A stretch of 64,000 nt of DNA from Vogesella oryzae (GTDB lineage: Bacteria; Pseudomonadota; Gammaproteobacteria; Burkholderiales; Chromobacteriaceae), in contig NZ_CADEPL010000052.1 in the NCBI RefSeq assembly GCF_902829295.1, positions 48,026 to 112,025 on the forward strand, in the 5' to 3' direction. Under the pieces are notes generated by a model. The model did not search any database and was not told the DNA's origin. It was given only the letters and a program-made list of their open reading frames with translations. The position numbers and the translations under genes were made by a program. Shown piece by piece: positions 31,344 to 42,068 of this stretch. Within the stretch, counting starts at the first letter, position 1. Each line of letters opens with the position of its first letter.

Positions 31344-31372
31344 AAAGATACTGCCCGCTTGCGCGGGCAGTA
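31344..31372 (-). terminator. ccoNOQP terminator
   Basis: TACTGCCCGC / GCGGGCAGTA with loop TTGC; on the minus strand followed by TCTTTTGC. It lies 15 nt after the ccoP stop. Confidence 0.82.
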
Positions 31373-31386
31373 TTGAGCAGCATCAA

Positions 31387-32301
31387 TTACTGGGCTGTAC
31401 CGTTATGGGACAGGCCGTAAACATAGGATGTCAGCAGGTGAACCTTGCCATCGCCGAGGAAGTCTTTCCAGGCCGGCATCTGGTTGTTGCGACCGTTGGT
31501 GATGGTTTCGATGATGGTCTTTTCGGTACCGCCATACAGCCACACGTTGTCGGTCAGGTTCGGTGCACCAACTGCCTGGTTACCCTTGCCGTCTGCGCCG
31601 TGGCAGGCAGAACAGATGGCAGCGAAGGTTTCCTTGCCACGTGCGGCGCGGTCGGCATCATGCTTCTTGCCGGACAGCGACATCACGTAGTTGGCCGCAT
31701 CTTTCACTTTTTCCTCGCCGAAGGCCGCGCCGAAGGCCGGCATCTGACCCTGACGACCACCACTGATGGTGGTCTTGATGATTTCCGGCGTACCACCGTA
31801 CAGCCAGTCGTTATCGGTCAGGTTCGGGAAGCCTTTGGCACCGCGGGCGTCAGAGCCGTGGCACTGTACGCAGTAGGTCTGGAACAGGCGTTTGCCCATA
31901 GCCTGGGCTTCCGGATCGGCGGCAACTGCCTTGACGTCCTGTTTCAGGAACTTGTCGTACAGCGGCTGGTACTTGGCTTCGGCCTGGGCCTTTTCTTCCT
32001 TGTACTGGCCGACCGAAGTCCAGCCACGCAAGCCTTTCCAGGTACCCAGACCCGGGTACAGGGTCAGGTAAACAGCACCAAACACCAGTGTGATGTAGAA
32101 CATCAGCATCCACCAGCGCGGCAGCGGGTTGTTGTACTCGGCCAGGTCGTCATCCCAGACGTGACCGGTAATCTCAACCTGCTCGCCTTTCTTGACCGTG
32201 GTTTTCGACTGGCTGAACAGCAGGTAGGCAAGGCCTACGAAGCCCACGATTACCACGACGGCGATATAAACGCCCCAGAAGTTACTTACGAAATCACTCA
32301 T
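31387..32301 (-). CDS. ccoP: cbb3-type cytochrome c oxidase, dihaem subunit III
   Basis: 304 residues. Two membrane helices near the N-terminus (about 8-30 and 64-82), then two c-type haem sites: CVQCH (144-148) and CSACH (230-234), each with a downstream Met ligand segment (GQMPAF, NQMPAW). It accepts electrons from soluble cytochromes and passes them to CcoO/CcoN. One dispersed-motif copy lies within (31690-31698). Confidence 0.96.
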   Translation of the reverse strand: MSDFVSNFWGVYIAVVVIVGFVGLAYLLFSQSKTTVKKGEQVEITGHVWDDDLAEYNNPLPRWWMLMFYITLVFGAVYLTLYPGLGTWKGLRGWTSVGQYKEEKAQAEAKYQPLYDKFLKQDVKAVAADPEAQAMGKRLFQTYCVQCHGSDARGAKGFPNLTDNDWLYGGTPEIIKTTISGGRQGQMPAFGAAFGEEKVKDAANYVMSLSGKKHDADRAARGKETFAAICSACHGADGKGNQAVGAPNLTDNVWLYGGTEKTIIETITNGRNNQMPAWKDFLGDGKVHLLTSYVYGLSHNGTAQ

Positions 32302-32304
32302 TAC

Positions 32305-32487
32305 TTAGGCTCCGTTGGAGGCGTCCGGCTTTTGCGGCTGATCATCCTCGTCTTCACTGAATAAGAGGTTGGCCGCTTCGTCGTAACGCTTCTTGGATTT
32401 TTTACCGAAGGCACCCAGTACGATCACGACAAACACGATGAGACAGAATACCGTGAACAGGGTGCGCCCCAGATTGGTCCAGTCCAT
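32305..32487 (-). CDS. ccoQ: cbb3-type oxidase small subunit CcoQ
   Basis: 60 residues: one membrane helix (about 9-28) followed by FGKKSKKRYDEAANLLF, typical of CcoQ, and an acidic tail. CcoQ stabilises the oxidase complex. It sits between ccoO (3 nt) and ccoP (3 nt). Confidence 0.9.
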   Translation of the reverse strand: MDWTNLGRTLFTVFCLIVFVVIVLGAFGKKSKKRYDEAANLLFSEDEDDQPQKPDASNGA

Positions 32488-32490
32488 GGC

Positions 32491-33105
32491 TTAGCGCGCG
32501 TTCTTCAGCGCAAGGCCCAAGCCCTGCAGGTAGGCGATCAGCGCATCCAGTTCGGACTTGCCTTCCACCATGGCCTTGCCTTCGGCGATTTCCTTATCGC
32601 TGTACGGCACACCCACCTTGCGCAGCGCCGTCATCTTGGCGGCTACACCGTCGGCGTCAGCCAGATTACGGGCCAGCCACGGGAATGCCGGCATGTTGGA
32701 CTCCGGTACCACGTCACGCGGGTTGGTCAGGTGAACACGGTGCCATTCGTCGGAGTAGCGACCGCCAACACGTGCCAGATCCGGACCAGTACGCTTGGAG
32801 CCCCACTGGAACGGGTGGTCGTATACCGACTCGCCCGCAACTGAGTAGTGGCCGTAGCGCTCAGTTTCGGCACGGAACGGACGGATCATCTGCGAGTGGC
32901 AGGTGTAGCAACCTTCGCGGATATAGATGTCGCGACCGGTCAGCTGCAGGGCGTTGTACGGCTTCACGCCGGCAACCGGTTCTGTCGTCGATTTCTGGAA
33001 CATCAGCGGCAGGATCTCGACCATCATTGCCACGCTGATTACCAGCAGGGTCAGCACGATCAGATACGCTACGTTTTCTTCGATCAGTTTCTGGATTTTT
33101 TCCAT
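32491..33105 (-). CDS. ccoO: cbb3-type cytochrome c oxidase, monohaem subunit II
   Basis: 204 residues. N-terminal membrane anchor (about 12-35) and one haem c site CYTCH (66-70), followed by [18 protein letters not shown] and the Met ligand segment [10 protein letters not shown]. Second gene of ccoNOQP. Confidence 0.97.
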   Translation of the reverse strand: MEKIQKLIEENVAYLIVLTLLVISVAMMVEILPLMFQKSTTEPVAGVKPYNALQLTGRDIYIREGCYTCHSQMIRPFRAETERYGHYSVAGESVYDHPFQWGSKRTGPDLARVGGRYSDEWHRVHLTNPRDVVPESNMPAFPWLARNLADADGVAAKMTALRKVGVPYSDKEIAEGKAMVEGKSELDALIAYLQGLGLALKNAR

Positions 33106-33123
33106 GATGTTTCCCTTGGTCCC

Positions 33124-34548
33124 TTAGTGCGCGTGAACGGCAACGGCCGGGATCTTGGCATCAACGGCACGGCCGGCAACGACGGTGCGGTAAGTGTTGT
33201 AAGCCATCAGCAGCATGCCGGTCAGGAACAGCACACCACCCAGGAAGCGTACGAACAGGTACGGGTAGGTCGCTTTCACGGCTTCGGCAAAGGAGTAGGT
33301 CAGGGTGCCATCCGGGTTCAGCGCACGCCACATCAGACCTTCCATCACACCGGCAATCCACAGCGAGGCGATGTACAGCACCACGCCCACGGTAGCCAGC
33401 CAGAAGTGGGTTTCGATCAGCTTCACGCTGTGCATGGCATCACGGCCGAACAGGCGCGGAATCAGGTAGTACATGGAACCGATGGAAATGAACGCCACCC
33501 AGCCCAGTGCGCCGGAGTGCACGTGACCAATGGTCCAGTCGGTATAGTGCGACAGGGCGTTAACGGTCTTGATGGACATCATCGGGCCTTCGAAGGTGGA
33601 CATACCGTAGAAGGACAGCGATACCACCAGGAACTTCAGCACCGGGTCGGTGCGCAGCTTATGCCATGCGCCGGACAGGGTCATGATGCCGTTGATCATG
33701 CCGCCCCAGCTCGGAGCCAGCAGCACCAGCGAGAACGCCATACCCAGCGACTGGGTCCAGTCAGGCAGGGCTGTGTAGTGCAGATGGTGCGGACCGGCCC
33801 ACATGTAAGTGAAGATCAGCGCCCAGAAGTGCACTACCGACAGGCGGTAGGAGTACACCGGACGGCCGGCCTGCTTCGGTACGAAGTAGTACATCATGCC
33901 CAGGAAGGCGGCAGTCAGGAAGAAGCCCACGGCGTTGTGGCCGTACCACCATTGCACCATGGCATCCACGGCACCGGCGTATACCGAGTAGGACTTCCAC
34001 ATGGTGACCGGTACTTCCAGGCTGTTGACGATGTGCAGCAGGGCCACGGCCAGGATGAAGGCACCGTAGAACCAGTTGGCCACGTAGATGTGCTTGACCT
34101 TGCGGATGGCGAGGGTACCGAAGAACACGATGGCGTAGGCAACCCATACCACGGTGATCAGGATATCGATCGGCCATTCCAGCTCGGCGTACTCCTTGCC
34201 GGTGGTTAGGCCCAGCGGCAGGGTAACGGCGGCCAGCACGATGACCAGTTGCCAACCCCAGAAGGTGAAGGCCGCCAGCTTGTCGGACAGCAGGCGGACG
34301 TGACAGGTACGCTGTACCACGTAGTAAGACGTGGCAAACAGTGCGGAGCCGCCGAAAGCGAAGATCACGGCGTTGGTGTGCAGCGGACGCAGGCGACCGT
34401 AGTGGAACCAGGGCCCAAAATTGAGCTCCGGCCACACCAACTGGGCCGCAATAATCACGCCAACCAGCATCCCGACAATGCCCCAGACCACGGTCATTAT
34501 CGAGAACTGGCGCACCACCTTATAGTTATAAGTGGATTGCGTATCCAT
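33124..34548 (-). CDS. ccoN: cbb3-type cytochrome c oxidase catalytic subunit I
   Basis: 474 residues, 12 predicted membrane helices. Haem and CuB histidines are visible in [39 protein letters not shown] and [14 protein letters not shown]. Reduces oxygen with high affinity. The ATG at 34548 has GGAGA upstream; a TTG at 34563 would add five residues. Expression appears to start from an FNR-type promoter about 300 nt upstream. Confidence 0.97.
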   Translation of the reverse strand: MDTQSTYNYKVVRQFSIMTVVWGIVGMLVGVIIAAQLVWPELNFGPWFHYGRLRPLHTNAVIFAFGGSALFATSYYVVQRTCHVRLLSDKLAAFTFWGWQLVIVLAAVTLPLGLTTGKEYAELEWPIDILITVVWVAYAIVFFGTLAIRKVKHIYVANWFYGAFILAVALLHIVNSLEVPVTMWKSYSVYAGAVDAMVQWWYGHNAVGFFLTAAFLGMMYYFVPKQAGRPVYSYRLSVVHFWALIFTYMWAGPHHLHYTALPDWTQSLGMAFSLVLLAPSWGGMINGIMTLSGAWHKLRTDPVLKFLVVSLSFYGMSTFEGPMMSIKTVNALSHYTDWTIGHVHSGALGWVAFISIGSMYYLIPRLFGRDAMHSVKLIETHFWLATVGVVLYIASLWIAGVMEGLMWRALNPDGTLTYSFAEAVKATYPYLFVRFLGGVLFLTGMLLMAYNTYRTVVAGRAVDAKIPAVAVHAH

Positions 34549-34853
34549 TAGGGTTTTCTCCAAGGTTGCGAACTAGAACGTGTAAAACCGGTGACTTGAT
34601 ATTCCGGTGCGTATCCCCATTTCTTCATGAGGCCGGGCAAGTCGGGGGAAAGCGGCTAGGACAGCTGGTGCATGTGGAGTGTTGCCGCACCTTGTAACCC
34701 TTATAAAACTAGCCCAATCAACGCGCCAATCCCCTGTTATTCAACGGGCGATTCTAAATCAATTCCGGTAGCAGCCACTAGAACGATAGAGACCCGGACC
34801 GGTGCAAATTGCGCGATTCGCATAATTTGCACCCCCATTCCCGCCATTGACAT
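34549..34853 (-). other. Long 5' leader of the ccoNOQP transcript
   Basis: If the predicted start near 34853 is right, the mRNA carries a leader of about 300 nt with no evident protein. I did not recognise a known riboswitch. It may hold regulatory structure or a second promoter closer to ccoN. Confidence 0.4.
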
Positions 34854-34860
34854 GCAGGCG

Positions 34861-34901
34861 ATTATATTGTCATCGCCCTGTTTGCTATTGACGCATATCA
34901 A
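34861..34901 (-). promoter_or_regulatory. FNR/ANR-type class II promoter for ccoNOQP
   Basis: TTGAC-GCAT-ATCAA (34888-34901) matches the FNR consensus TTGAT-N4-ATCAA at nine of ten positions. On the minus strand a perfect -10 TATAAT occupies 34861-34866, predicting a start near 34853. The FNR box centre is then 41.5 nt upstream, the standard class II activation distance. cbb3 oxidases are commonly induced by FNR-family proteins at low oxygen. Confidence 0.65.
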
Positions 34902-34977
34902 GCTGTAAGGTCAGGCGCGGCCGTGGGTGGCTGGTGCTAGAATTCGCGCTTCTTCCGCTTTCCAACGGACTGTCATC

Positions 34978-36759
34978 ATGTCTACCGCTGTCAGCTATCG
35001 CATCCGTCCCGTCTCGCCCGAGGCGCACCTGTTCGAAGTTTCGCTTACCGTGGCCACCCCGGCCGAGAGCGGGCAGATCCTGCGGTTGCCGGCGTGGATT
35101 CCCGGCAGCTACATGATCCGCGAGTTTGCCCGCCACATCGTCGCCATCCGTGCCGAGAGCGGCAAGAAGGCGGTGGCGCTCACCAAGCTCGACAAGCACA
35201 GCTGGCAGGCCGCCGCAGTAAAAGGTGAGCTGACCGTGCATTACACCGTCTATGCCTTCGACTTGTCGGTGCGCGGCGCCTATCTGGATGGCGAGCGCGG
35301 CTTCTACAACGGCACCAGCGTGTTCCTGCAGGCCGATGGTTTCGAGCATGACCCGTGCGCGGTGGAAATCCTGCCACCGCAGGACAAGGCGCTGGCCAAG
35401 TGGAAAGTGGCGACCAGTCTGCCGGCACTGGACGTCAAGAAATCCGGTTTCGGCCATTACCGTGCGGCCAACTACGACGAATTGATCGATCACCCGGTGG
35501 AGCTGGGTGAGTTTGAGCGCGTGACGTTCAAGGCCTGCGGCGTGCCGCACGAATTCGTGGTGTCCGGCAAATACAAGGCCGACCTGAAAAGGTTGGCCGC
35601 CGATACCAAGCGCATCTGCGAATGGCAGATCCGCTTCTTTGGCGAACCGGCACCGTTCGAGCGCTATGTATTCATGCTGTTTGCCGGCGGCGATATCTAT
35701 GGCGGTCTGGAGCACCGCGCCTCCACCGCGCTGGTGGCCAGTCGCGACGATCTGCCGCAAGCCGGCGAGGAGGGCATCAGCGATGGCTACCTCAAGCTGC
35801 TGGGCCTGATCAGCCACGAATATTTCCACACCTGGAACGTCAAGCGCATGAAACCGGCGGCGTTCACACCGTACGACCTCAACCGCGAAGGCCACACCAC
35901 GCTGCTGTGGGCGTTCGAAGGCATTACTTCCTATTACGACGACCTGGCGCTGGTGCGCTGCGGCCTGATCGACGAAAAGCGTTACCTGGGCCTGCTGGCC
36001 AAGACCATCACCGGCGTGGCGCGCGGCAACGGCCGCAACAAGCAGACGCTGGCCGACTCCAGTTTCGATGCCTGGACCAAGTACTACCGCCAGGACGAGA
36101 ACAGCCCCAACAGCATTGTCAGCTACTACACCAAGGGTTCGCTGGCCGCACTGGCGCTGGACCTGCACATCCGCAAGCACACTGCAGGCGGCAAGAGTCT
36201 GGACAGCGTGATGCTGGCGCTGTGGCAGAAATGGCTGGCCGATGGCAAGGGACTGGCCGAGGATGAATGGGAGCGGGTGGCGGAGGAAGTCACCGGCCTC
36301 AAACTCGGCAAATTCTTCGATATGGCGATCCGCTCCACCCGCGAGTTGCCGCTGGCGGAACTGCTGGCCACGCAGGGAGTCGAGATGAAACTGCTGCCGG
36401 CCGACAGCCCGGCCGATGGCGGCAGCGTGGTCGACGACATCAAGCCCGCTACCGTGCGGCCAACCCTGGGCGTGAAAACCGCCGGCGACGCGCTGGGCGT
36501 CAAGCTGACCGCGGTGCTGGATGGCGGGGCGGCACAGGCTGCGGGGCTCGCCGGTGGCGATGTGGTGATTGCCGTAGATGGCCTGAAGGTGACGGACCTG
36601 GACAAGGCGATCCGCCGCTGCCGCAGTGGCGACAGCATCAAGCTGCATGCCTTCCGCCGCGACCAGTTGCTGAGTTTCCGTATCACCCTGCAGGACACGC
36701 CGGCAGATACCTGCCGTCTGCGGCTGGCAGAGAACGGCGGCAGCTGGATCCAGGGCTGA
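34978..36759 (+). CDS. M61 family metallopeptidase with PDZ domain
   Basis: 593 residues from the ATG at 34978. Zinc motif HEYFHTWNVKRMKP near residue 280, then LLWAFEGITSYYDDL with the third ligand, characteristic of the glycyl-aminopeptidase M61 family. A C-terminal PDZ-like region (GGAAQAAGLAGGDVVIAVDG, about 520-540). No signal peptide is seen, so a cytoplasmic aminopeptidase is likely. It precedes pepN by about 100 nt. Three dispersed-motif copies fall inside. Confidence 0.9.
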   Translation: MSTAVSYRIRPVSPEAHLFEVSLTVATPAESGQILRLPAWIPGSYMIREFARHIVAIRAESGKKAVALTKLDKHSWQAAAVKGELTVHYTVYAFDLSVRGAYLDGERGFYNGTSVFLQADGFEHDPCAVEILPPQDKALAKWKVATSLPALDVKKSGFGHYRAANYDELIDHPVELGEFERVTFKACGVPHEFVVSGKYKADLKRLAADTKRICEWQIRFFGEPAPFERYVFMLFAGGDIYGGLEHRASTALVASRDDLPQAGEEGISDGYLKLLGLISHEYFHTWNVKRMKPAAFTPYDLNREGHTTLLWAFEGITSYYDDLALVRCGLIDEKRYLGLLAKTITGVARGNGRNKQTLADSSFDAWTKYYRQDENSPNSIVSYYTKGSLAALALDLHIRKHTAGGKSLDSVMLALWQKWLADGKGLAEDEWERVAEEVTGLKLGKFFDMAIRSTRELPLAELLATQGVEMKLLPADSPADGGSVVDDIKPATVRPTLGVKTAGDALGVKLTAVLDGGAAQAAGLAGGDVVIAVDGLKVTDLDKAIRRCRSGDSIKLHAFRRDQLLSFRITLQDTPADTCRLRLAENGGSWIQG

Positions 36760-36856
36760 GCCAGCAATAACCGAACATGACCGGGGACGCGTCAGCGTCA
36801 CAATAACAAGGCGGGCAACGACGACCCGCCGTTACCCCTTAGCAGGATGGAAGTAG

Positions 36857-39490
36857 ATGAGCCAACAACCGCAGATCAAATATCGCAGTGACTACCAGCC
36901 GCCGGCTTATCTGGTGGACAAGGTCGACCTGACTTTCGACATCATCGAAGACAACCTGACCCGCGTGCATTCACGCATGGTCATGCGTCGCAACCCGGCC
37001 GCCACGGCGGCGGGCGTGCTGCAGCTGGACGGTAGCGCCAAATTGACCGGCGTGACACTGGACGGCGACAAGCTGGGTCCGGATGGTTACACGCTGAACG
37101 CCGATGGCCTCAGCATTGCCTGTGTGCCGGACAGTTTCATTCTGGACGTGGAAACCGAGATCGATCCGGTGGCCAATACCAGCCTGATGGGCCTGTACGC
37201 CTCCGGCGGCAGCAACCTCTACACCCAGTGCGAGCCGGAAGGCTTCCGCAAGATCACCTTCTATCCGGACCGTCCGGACGTGATGGCCAAGTTCACCACC
37301 ACCATCATTGCCGACAAGGGCAAATACCCAGTGTTGCTGTCCAACGGCAACAAGGTGGGCGAGGGCATGCTGGACAAGAAACGCCACTGGGTGAAATGGG
37401 TCGATCCGTACAAGAAACCGTCCTACCTGTTCGCGCTGGTGGCCGGCAAACTGTCGGCGCTGCGTGACAGCTACACCACCCGCAGCGGCCGCAACGTGCT
37501 GCTGGAAATCTGGACCGTGCCGGCCGACCAGGACAAGGTGGAATTCGCCATGGGCGCGGTGAAGCGCTCGATGCAGTGGGACGAGGAGCGCTTCGGCCTC
37601 GAGTACGACCTCGACATCTACATGATCGTGGCGGTGGGCGACTTCAACATGGGGGCGATGGAGAACAAGGGCCTCAACATCTTCAATACCTCCGCCGTGC
37701 TGGCACGGCAGGATACCTCCACCGACGCCGACTTCCAGCGGGTGGAGGCCATCATCGGCCACGAGTACTTCCATAACTGGACCGGTAACCGCGTCACCTG
37801 CCGTGACTGGTTCCAGCTGTCGCTGAAGGAAGGCCTGACCGTGTTCCGCGACCAGGAATTCAGCTCCGACCTCGACAGCCGCGCGGTGAAGCGCATCCAG
37901 GACGTGAAGAACCTGCGCCAGCTGCAGTTCCCGGAAGACGCCGGTCCGACCGCGCACCCGATCCGCCCCGACAGCTACATCGAGATGAACAACTTCTACA
38001 CCATGACGGTGTACGAGAAGGGCGCCGAAGTGGTACGCATGTACCACACCCTGCTGGGCGAAGAAGGCTTCCAGAAGGGCATGCAGCTGTACTTCAAGCG
38101 TCACGATGGTCAGGCCGTCACCTGCGACGACTTCCGCGCCGCGATGGCCGACGCCAACGATGTCGATCTGTCGCAGTTCGCGCTGTGGTACAGCCAGGCC
38201 GGCACGCCGCTGCTGACTGTCAGCGGCGAATACGACGCGGCAGGCCAGAGCTACACCCTGCATGTACAGCAAAGCAGCCCGGCCACCCCGGGGCAGAGCG
38301 ACAAGCAGCCGCTGCACATTCCGTTCGCGGTCGGCCTGATCGACCCGGACGGCAACGATCTGCCGCTGCAACTGCAGGGCGAGAGCGAGGCAAAAGGCAC
38401 TACCCGCGTGCTGGACGTGCGTGCCGCGGCACAGACTTTCACCTTCATCAACGTCGCCGCCGCGCCGGTGGCTTCGCTGCTGCGCGGCTATTCCGCGCCG
38501 GTGAAGCTGTCGTTTGCCTGGCGTGACAGCGAGCTGGCTTTCCTGATGGCCAACGACAGCGATGCCTTTGCCCGCTGGGAAGCCGGCCAGGCCTATGCCG
38601 AGCGCCTGATCCGCCAGCTGCTGGCCGATCACGCCGCCGGCACGCCGCTGAAGTTGGCCGCAGGTTTCATCGACGCCTTCCGCGCGGTGCTGGAAGACCA
38701 TGCTGCCGATCCGGCGTTCAAGGCGCTGATGCTGAGCCTGCCGACCGAGGCCGAAATCCTGGAAATGGTGGACGAGGCCGATCCGGCTGCCATCCATACC
38801 GTCCGCGACTTCGTGCTGGATACCCTGGCACAGGCACTGCGCGGCGAGCTGCGCCAGGCCTACGACTTCAACCAGACCCGCGACTACAAGCCGGCCGATG
38901 CCGGTCGCCGCGCGCTGAAAAATCTGGCGCTGGGCATGCTGGCACGCCTGCCGGACCCGTGGCCGCTGGAGGCTGCCGAGCGGCAGTGCCTGCAGAGCAA
39001 CAATATGAGCGACCAGATGGGCGCCATGCTGGCATTGCGTGATCGTGATAGTGAGGAGCGCGACAACTGCTATCTGGCGTTTGCCGAACGCTGGCAGGAC
39101 AACGCGCTGGTGATGGACAAGTTCTTCTCGCTGGTGGCCAGCAGCCAGCTGCCGTGCACGCTGGAGCACGTCAAGGCGGCAATGGCGCATCCGGCGTTCA
39201 CCCTGCGCAACCCGAACAAGGCGCGCGCACTGCTGGGCAGCTTCGGCCGCAACATGCTGCATTTCCATGCCGAAGACGGCTCCGGCTACCGCTTCCTGGT
39301 TGACCAGGTACTGGCGCTGGATGCCATCAACCCGCAGGTAGCCAGCCGTATCGTGTCGCTGTTCAACCGCCGCCAGAAGCTGGAGCCGCTTCGTCGCGAC
39401 CTGATGACGCGCGAACTGCAGCGCATTCTGGCCAAGGAAGGGCTGTCCAAGGACGTGTATGAAATTGTGTCGAAAAACCTTTCGGCATAA
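36857..39490 (+). CDS. pepN: Aminopeptidase N (M1 family)
   Basis: 877 residues. Substrate motif GAMENKG and zinc motif [17 protein letters not shown] (HExxH with the downstream Glu in LKEGLTVF). The length and C-terminal alpha-helical domain match proteobacterial PepN. Two peptidases in tandem suggest a role in peptide recycling. One dispersed-motif copy at 38653-38661. Confidence 0.96.
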   Translation: MSQQPQIKYRSDYQPPAYLVDKVDLTFDIIEDNLTRVHSRMVMRRNPAATAAGVLQLDGSAKLTGVTLDGDKLGPDGYTLNADGLSIACVPDSFILDVETEIDPVANTSLMGLYASGGSNLYTQCEPEGFRKITFYPDRPDVMAKFTTTIIADKGKYPVLLSNGNKVGEGMLDKKRHWVKWVDPYKKPSYLFALVAGKLSALRDSYTTRSGRNVLLEIWTVPADQDKVEFAMGAVKRSMQWDEERFGLEYDLDIYMIVAVGDFNMGAMENKGLNIFNTSAVLARQDTSTDADFQRVEAIIGHEYFHNWTGNRVTCRDWFQLSLKEGLTVFRDQEFSSDLDSRAVKRIQDVKNLRQLQFPEDAGPTAHPIRPDSYIEMNNFYTMTVYEKGAEVVRMYHTLLGEEGFQKGMQLYFKRHDGQAVTCDDFRAAMADANDVDLSQFALWYSQAGTPLLTVSGEYDAAGQSYTLHVQQSSPATPGQSDKQPLHIPFAVGLIDPDGNDLPLQLQGESEAKGTTRVLDVRAAAQTFTFINVAAAPVASLLRGYSAPVKLSFAWRDSELAFLMANDSDAFARWEAGQAYAERLIRQLLADHAAGTPLKLAAGFIDAFRAVLEDHAADPAFKALMLSLPTEAEILEMVDEADPAAIHTVRDFVLDTLAQALRGELRQAYDFNQTRDYKPADAGRRALKNLALGMLARLPDPWPLEAAERQCLQSNNMSDQMGAMLALRDRDSEERDNCYLAFAERWQDNALVMDKFFSLVASSQLPCTLEHVKAAMAHPAFTLRNPNKARALLGSFGRNMLHFHAEDGSGYRFLVDQVLALDAINPQVASRIVSLFNRRQKLEPLRRDLMTRELQRILAKEGLSKDVYEIVSKNLSA

Positions 39491-39518
39491 ACTGGCGCCC
39501 TCCACGTCAGCGTAAGCG

Positions 39519-39545
39519 CGGGCCGGTCGATACCGGCCCGTTTTT
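39519..39545 (+). terminator. pepN terminator
   Basis: CGGGCCGGT / ACCGGCCCG with loop CGAT and five T. A solitary dispersed-motif copy follows at 39553-39561. Confidence 0.9.
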
Positions 39546-39580
39546 ATTGCCTGCGGCCAACCTTTGCCTTCTGTTGCGTT

Positions 39581-40468
39581 ATGTCTTTTGCTGCTTCTCC
39601 TGTCGCCAGTGCCTTGATGCTGCTGGTGTTGTGGTTTTCCTGGGGTACCAACTGGGTGGTGACCAAACTGGGGCTGGCCTATGCCACTGCCTTCCAGCTA
39701 AGCCTGCTGCGTACCGTGCTGGCGGTCGCCACCCTGGCGCTGATCATGCGCCTGACCGGCCGCCGCTTTACCCCCACGCCGGCCTGGCCCACTTTCCTGC
39801 TCGGGCTGACCCAGACCGCCGGTTTTCTGGTGTTTACCAATCTGGCGCTGGTAGCCGGTGGTGCCGGCAAGGTATCGGTGCTGTGCTACACCATGCCGTT
39901 CTGGACGCTGATCCTGGCGCGCGTGTTCCTGCACGAGAAACTGCAGCCGCTGCAGTGGCTGGCGGTAGCACTGGCGCTGGCTGGCTTGCTGGCGATCCTG
40001 GAGCCGTGGTCGCTGGGCGGCAACTGGTTGTCCGATCTGCTGGCCATCTGCGGCGGGCTGGTGTGGGCGGCTTCCGCCATCATCGCCAAGCGCATGCGTG
40101 CGCAACATAGCGTGGACACGCTGACGCTGACCTTCTGGCAGCTGCTGTGGGGCACCTTGCCGCTGCTGTTGCTGCTGCCCTTGTTCCCGCAGCGCGAGCT
40201 GGCATTCAGCTGGCAGCTGTGCGGCATCCTGCTGTTTTCCGGCGTGCTGGCCGGCGGCATCGGCTGGCTGATCTGGATGCTGCTGCTGGCGCGACTGTCC
40301 GCCGGCATGGCCAGCCTGTCGATTCTGGCGATTCCGGCCGTGGCGGTGCTGATGGCGTGGCTGATGATCGGCGAGCTGCCGAGCCAGGCCGAGGCCGGCG
40401 GCATGGTGCTGATCGGCGCGGCGCTGCTGCTGCTGTCGCTGCCGCACTGGTGGCGCCGGCGCGGCTAA
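39581..40468 (+). CDS. EamA/DMT family transporter
   Basis: 295 residues, about ten membrane helices in two EamA repeats (about 10-140 and 150-285). WFSWGTNWVVTKLGL and the second-repeat IPAVAVLMAWLMIGE are typical of drug/metabolite transporters. Substrate unknown. It ends four bases before a palindrome shared with the convergent lrp. Confidence 0.87.
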   Translation: MSFAASPVASALMLLVLWFSWGTNWVVTKLGLAYATAFQLSLLRTVLAVATLALIMRLTGRRFTPTPAWPTFLLGLTQTAGFLVFTNLALVAGGAGKVSVLCYTMPFWTLILARVFLHEKLQPLQWLAVALALAGLLAILEPWSLGGNWLSDLLAICGGLVWAASAIIAKRMRAQHSVDTLTLTFWQLLWGTLPLLLLLPLFPQRELAFSWQLCGILLFSGVLAGGIGWLIWMLLLARLSAGMASLSILAIPAVAVLMAWLMIGELPSQAEAGGMVLIGAALLLLSLPHWWRRRG

Positions 40469-40470
40469 GC

Positions 40471-40490
40471 GGCGGCCAACGTTGGCCGCA
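40471..40490. repeat. Second abutting pair of the dispersed motif, convergent intergenic
   Basis: GCGGCCAACGTTGGCCGC (40472-40489), the same 18-bp palindrome found at 9353-9370, fills the gap between the convergent EamA gene and lrp. Both genes end within a few bases of it. Confidence 0.9.
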
Positions 40491-40982
40491 TCAGCGCCCG
40501 GGCGGTTGCAGTGGCAGGCGAGTGGTGTGCTTGATCGGCTCCAGCGCCACCGTCGATTTCACGCTGCGCACCAGCGACAGCGTCATCAGCTTGTTCATCA
40601 CGAAGCGCGATAACGACGGCAGGTCCTGCACCACGATGCGCAGCCAGTAGTCGGCCTCGCCGGCCACCGCGTAGCACTCCAGCACCTCCGGCAGATCGCT
40701 GATGGCGGCGGCAAACTCGCGGATCGACGCCTCGCCGTGGCGTTCCAGGCTGACATTGGCAAAAGCGGTCACCGACAGGTCCAGCAGGTCCGGCCGCAAG
40801 GCGATGTGGTAGCCCTGGATAATGCCGGACTCCTCCAGCCGCTGGATGCGGCGGCCGATCTGCGATGCCGACAGCGGCACCTCCTGTGCCAGCTTCTGGT
40901 GGGTGGCGCGCGCGTCCTTCTGCAGCGCCTCCAGAATCTGGTAATCGTATCGATCCAGCTCGATTCCGCGCATATTCTGCAT
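40491..40982 (-). CDS. Lrp/AsnC family regulator
   Basis: 163 residues from the ATG at 40982; a second ATG at 40973 is equally possible, and the longer frame to 41063 is unlikely. N-terminal helix-turn-helix (LDRYDYQILEALQKDARATH; SASQIGRRIQRLEESGII, in part) and a C-terminal RAM domain. Divergent from phhA, so it probably controls phenylalanine catabolism. That is inference from position. Confidence 0.88.
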   Translation of the reverse strand: MQNMRGIELDRYDYQILEALQKDARATHQKLAQEVPLSASQIGRRIQRLEESGIIQGYHIALRPDLLDLSVTAFANVSLERHGEASIREFAAAISDLPEVLECYAVAGEADYWLRIVVQDLPSLSRFVMNKLMTLSLVRSVKSTVALEPIKHTTRLPLQPPGR

Positions 40983-41114
40983 TTCAATGTGTTTTGGTGC
41001 GGAAAGTATGCAAAAAAAGGTTCGCAAATTCAAATCATGCGGCCAACGCGCATGCGCTTGCACCTACACTCGAAACATAGGCAGTCACTGCCAACCCATT
41101 CGAGAGACAACGCC

Positions 41115-42002
41115 ATGGAAACGAATACCTACACGGTGCCGGACATTACCGTGCGCAAGAACCAGGGCCTGACGCACGCGGCGGATTTCACCCTGCCGCA
41201 ACCGCTGGCGCGCTATAGCACCGAGGATCATCAGACCTGGGCCACGCTGTACCGCCGCCAGAGCGAGATGTTGCCGGGCCGTGCCTGCGACGAATTCCTG
41301 CAAGGGTTGGCCGCACTGGATGTGGATGCCGACCGCGTGCCGGACTTCAACCGCCTCAACGAAAAACTGCAGGCCGCCACCGGCTGGCGCATAGTGGCGG
41401 TGCCGGGGCTGATTCCGGATGACGTATTCTTCGAGCACCTGGCCAATCGCCGTTTTCCGGTAACCTGGTGGCTGCGCGAACCGCACCAGCTGGACTACCT
41501 GCAGGAGCCGGACGTCTTCCACGACCTGTTCGGCCACGTGCCGCTGCTGATCAATCCGGTATTTGCCGACTACCTGCAGGCTTACGGCAAGGGCGGCATG
41601 AAGGCCAAGAACCTGGGCTACCTGCCGCTGCTGGCACGCCTGTACTGGTACACGGTGGAGTTCGGCCTGATCAACACCCCGCAGGGCATGCGCATCTACG
41701 GCGCCGGCATCGTGTCCAGCAAGTCCGAGTCGGTGTACTGCCTGGATAGCGACAGTCCGAACCGCGTCGGCTTCGATCTGCAGCGCATCATGCGCACCCG
41801 CTACCGCATCGACACCTTCCAGAAGACTTACTTCGTTATCGACAGCTTCCAGCAACTGTTCGATGCCACCGCCCCCGATTTCACCCCGCTATACCACGCG
41901 GTAGAGCAGCAGGGCGTGCTGGGTGCCGGCGAGATCGAGCCGCACGACCGCATTTTCCACGTCGGCAATCGCGTCGGCTGGGGCGACAGCACCGACGTGT
42001 AG
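41115..42002 (+). CDS. phhA: Phenylalanine 4-hydroxylase
   Basis: 295 residues. Pterin-dependent non-haem iron enzyme that makes tyrosine from phenylalanine. Iron ligands are His136 and His141 in VFHDLFGHVPLL and Glu182 in WYTVEFGL, a constant two-residue offset from the Chromobacterium violaceum enzyme numbering I recall (138, 143, 184). The ATG at 41115 gives the usual length; the frame stays open upstream. No pterin dehydratase gene is adjacent. Confidence 0.95.
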   Translation: METNTYTVPDITVRKNQGLTHAADFTLPQPLARYSTEDHQTWATLYRRQSEMLPGRACDEFLQGLAALDVDADRVPDFNRLNEKLQAATGWRIVAVPGLIPDDVFFEHLANRRFPVTWWLREPHQLDYLQEPDVFHDLFGHVPLLINPVFADYLQAYGKGGMKAKNLGYLPLLARLYWYTVEFGLINTPQGMRIYGAGIVSSKSESVYCLDSDSPNRVGFDLQRIMRTRYRIDTFQKTYFVIDSFQQLFDATAPDFTPLYHAVEQQGVLGAGEIEPHDRIFHVGNRVGWGDSTDV

Positions 42003-42017
42003 GTAAGAGTTGGCCGC

Positions 42018-42043
42018 AAAAAAACGCCCGCAATGCGGGCGTT
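42018..42043 (-). terminator. Terminator between phhA and the EamA transporter
   Basis: AACGCCCGC-AAT-GCGGGCGTT with a run of T on the minus strand (A7 at 42018-42024). Best for the minus-strand EamA gene, with weaker T content for phhA. A GTTGGCCGC copy abuts it (42009-42017). Confidence 0.85.
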
Positions 42044-42068
42044 ATTCTTGGTGCCGATGTCATGTTGC

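Noticed and set aside
40471..40490. Palindrome as an attachment site or phage integration scar
   Set aside because: It is an abutting pair of the genome-wide motif and an identical copy lies at 9353-9370.
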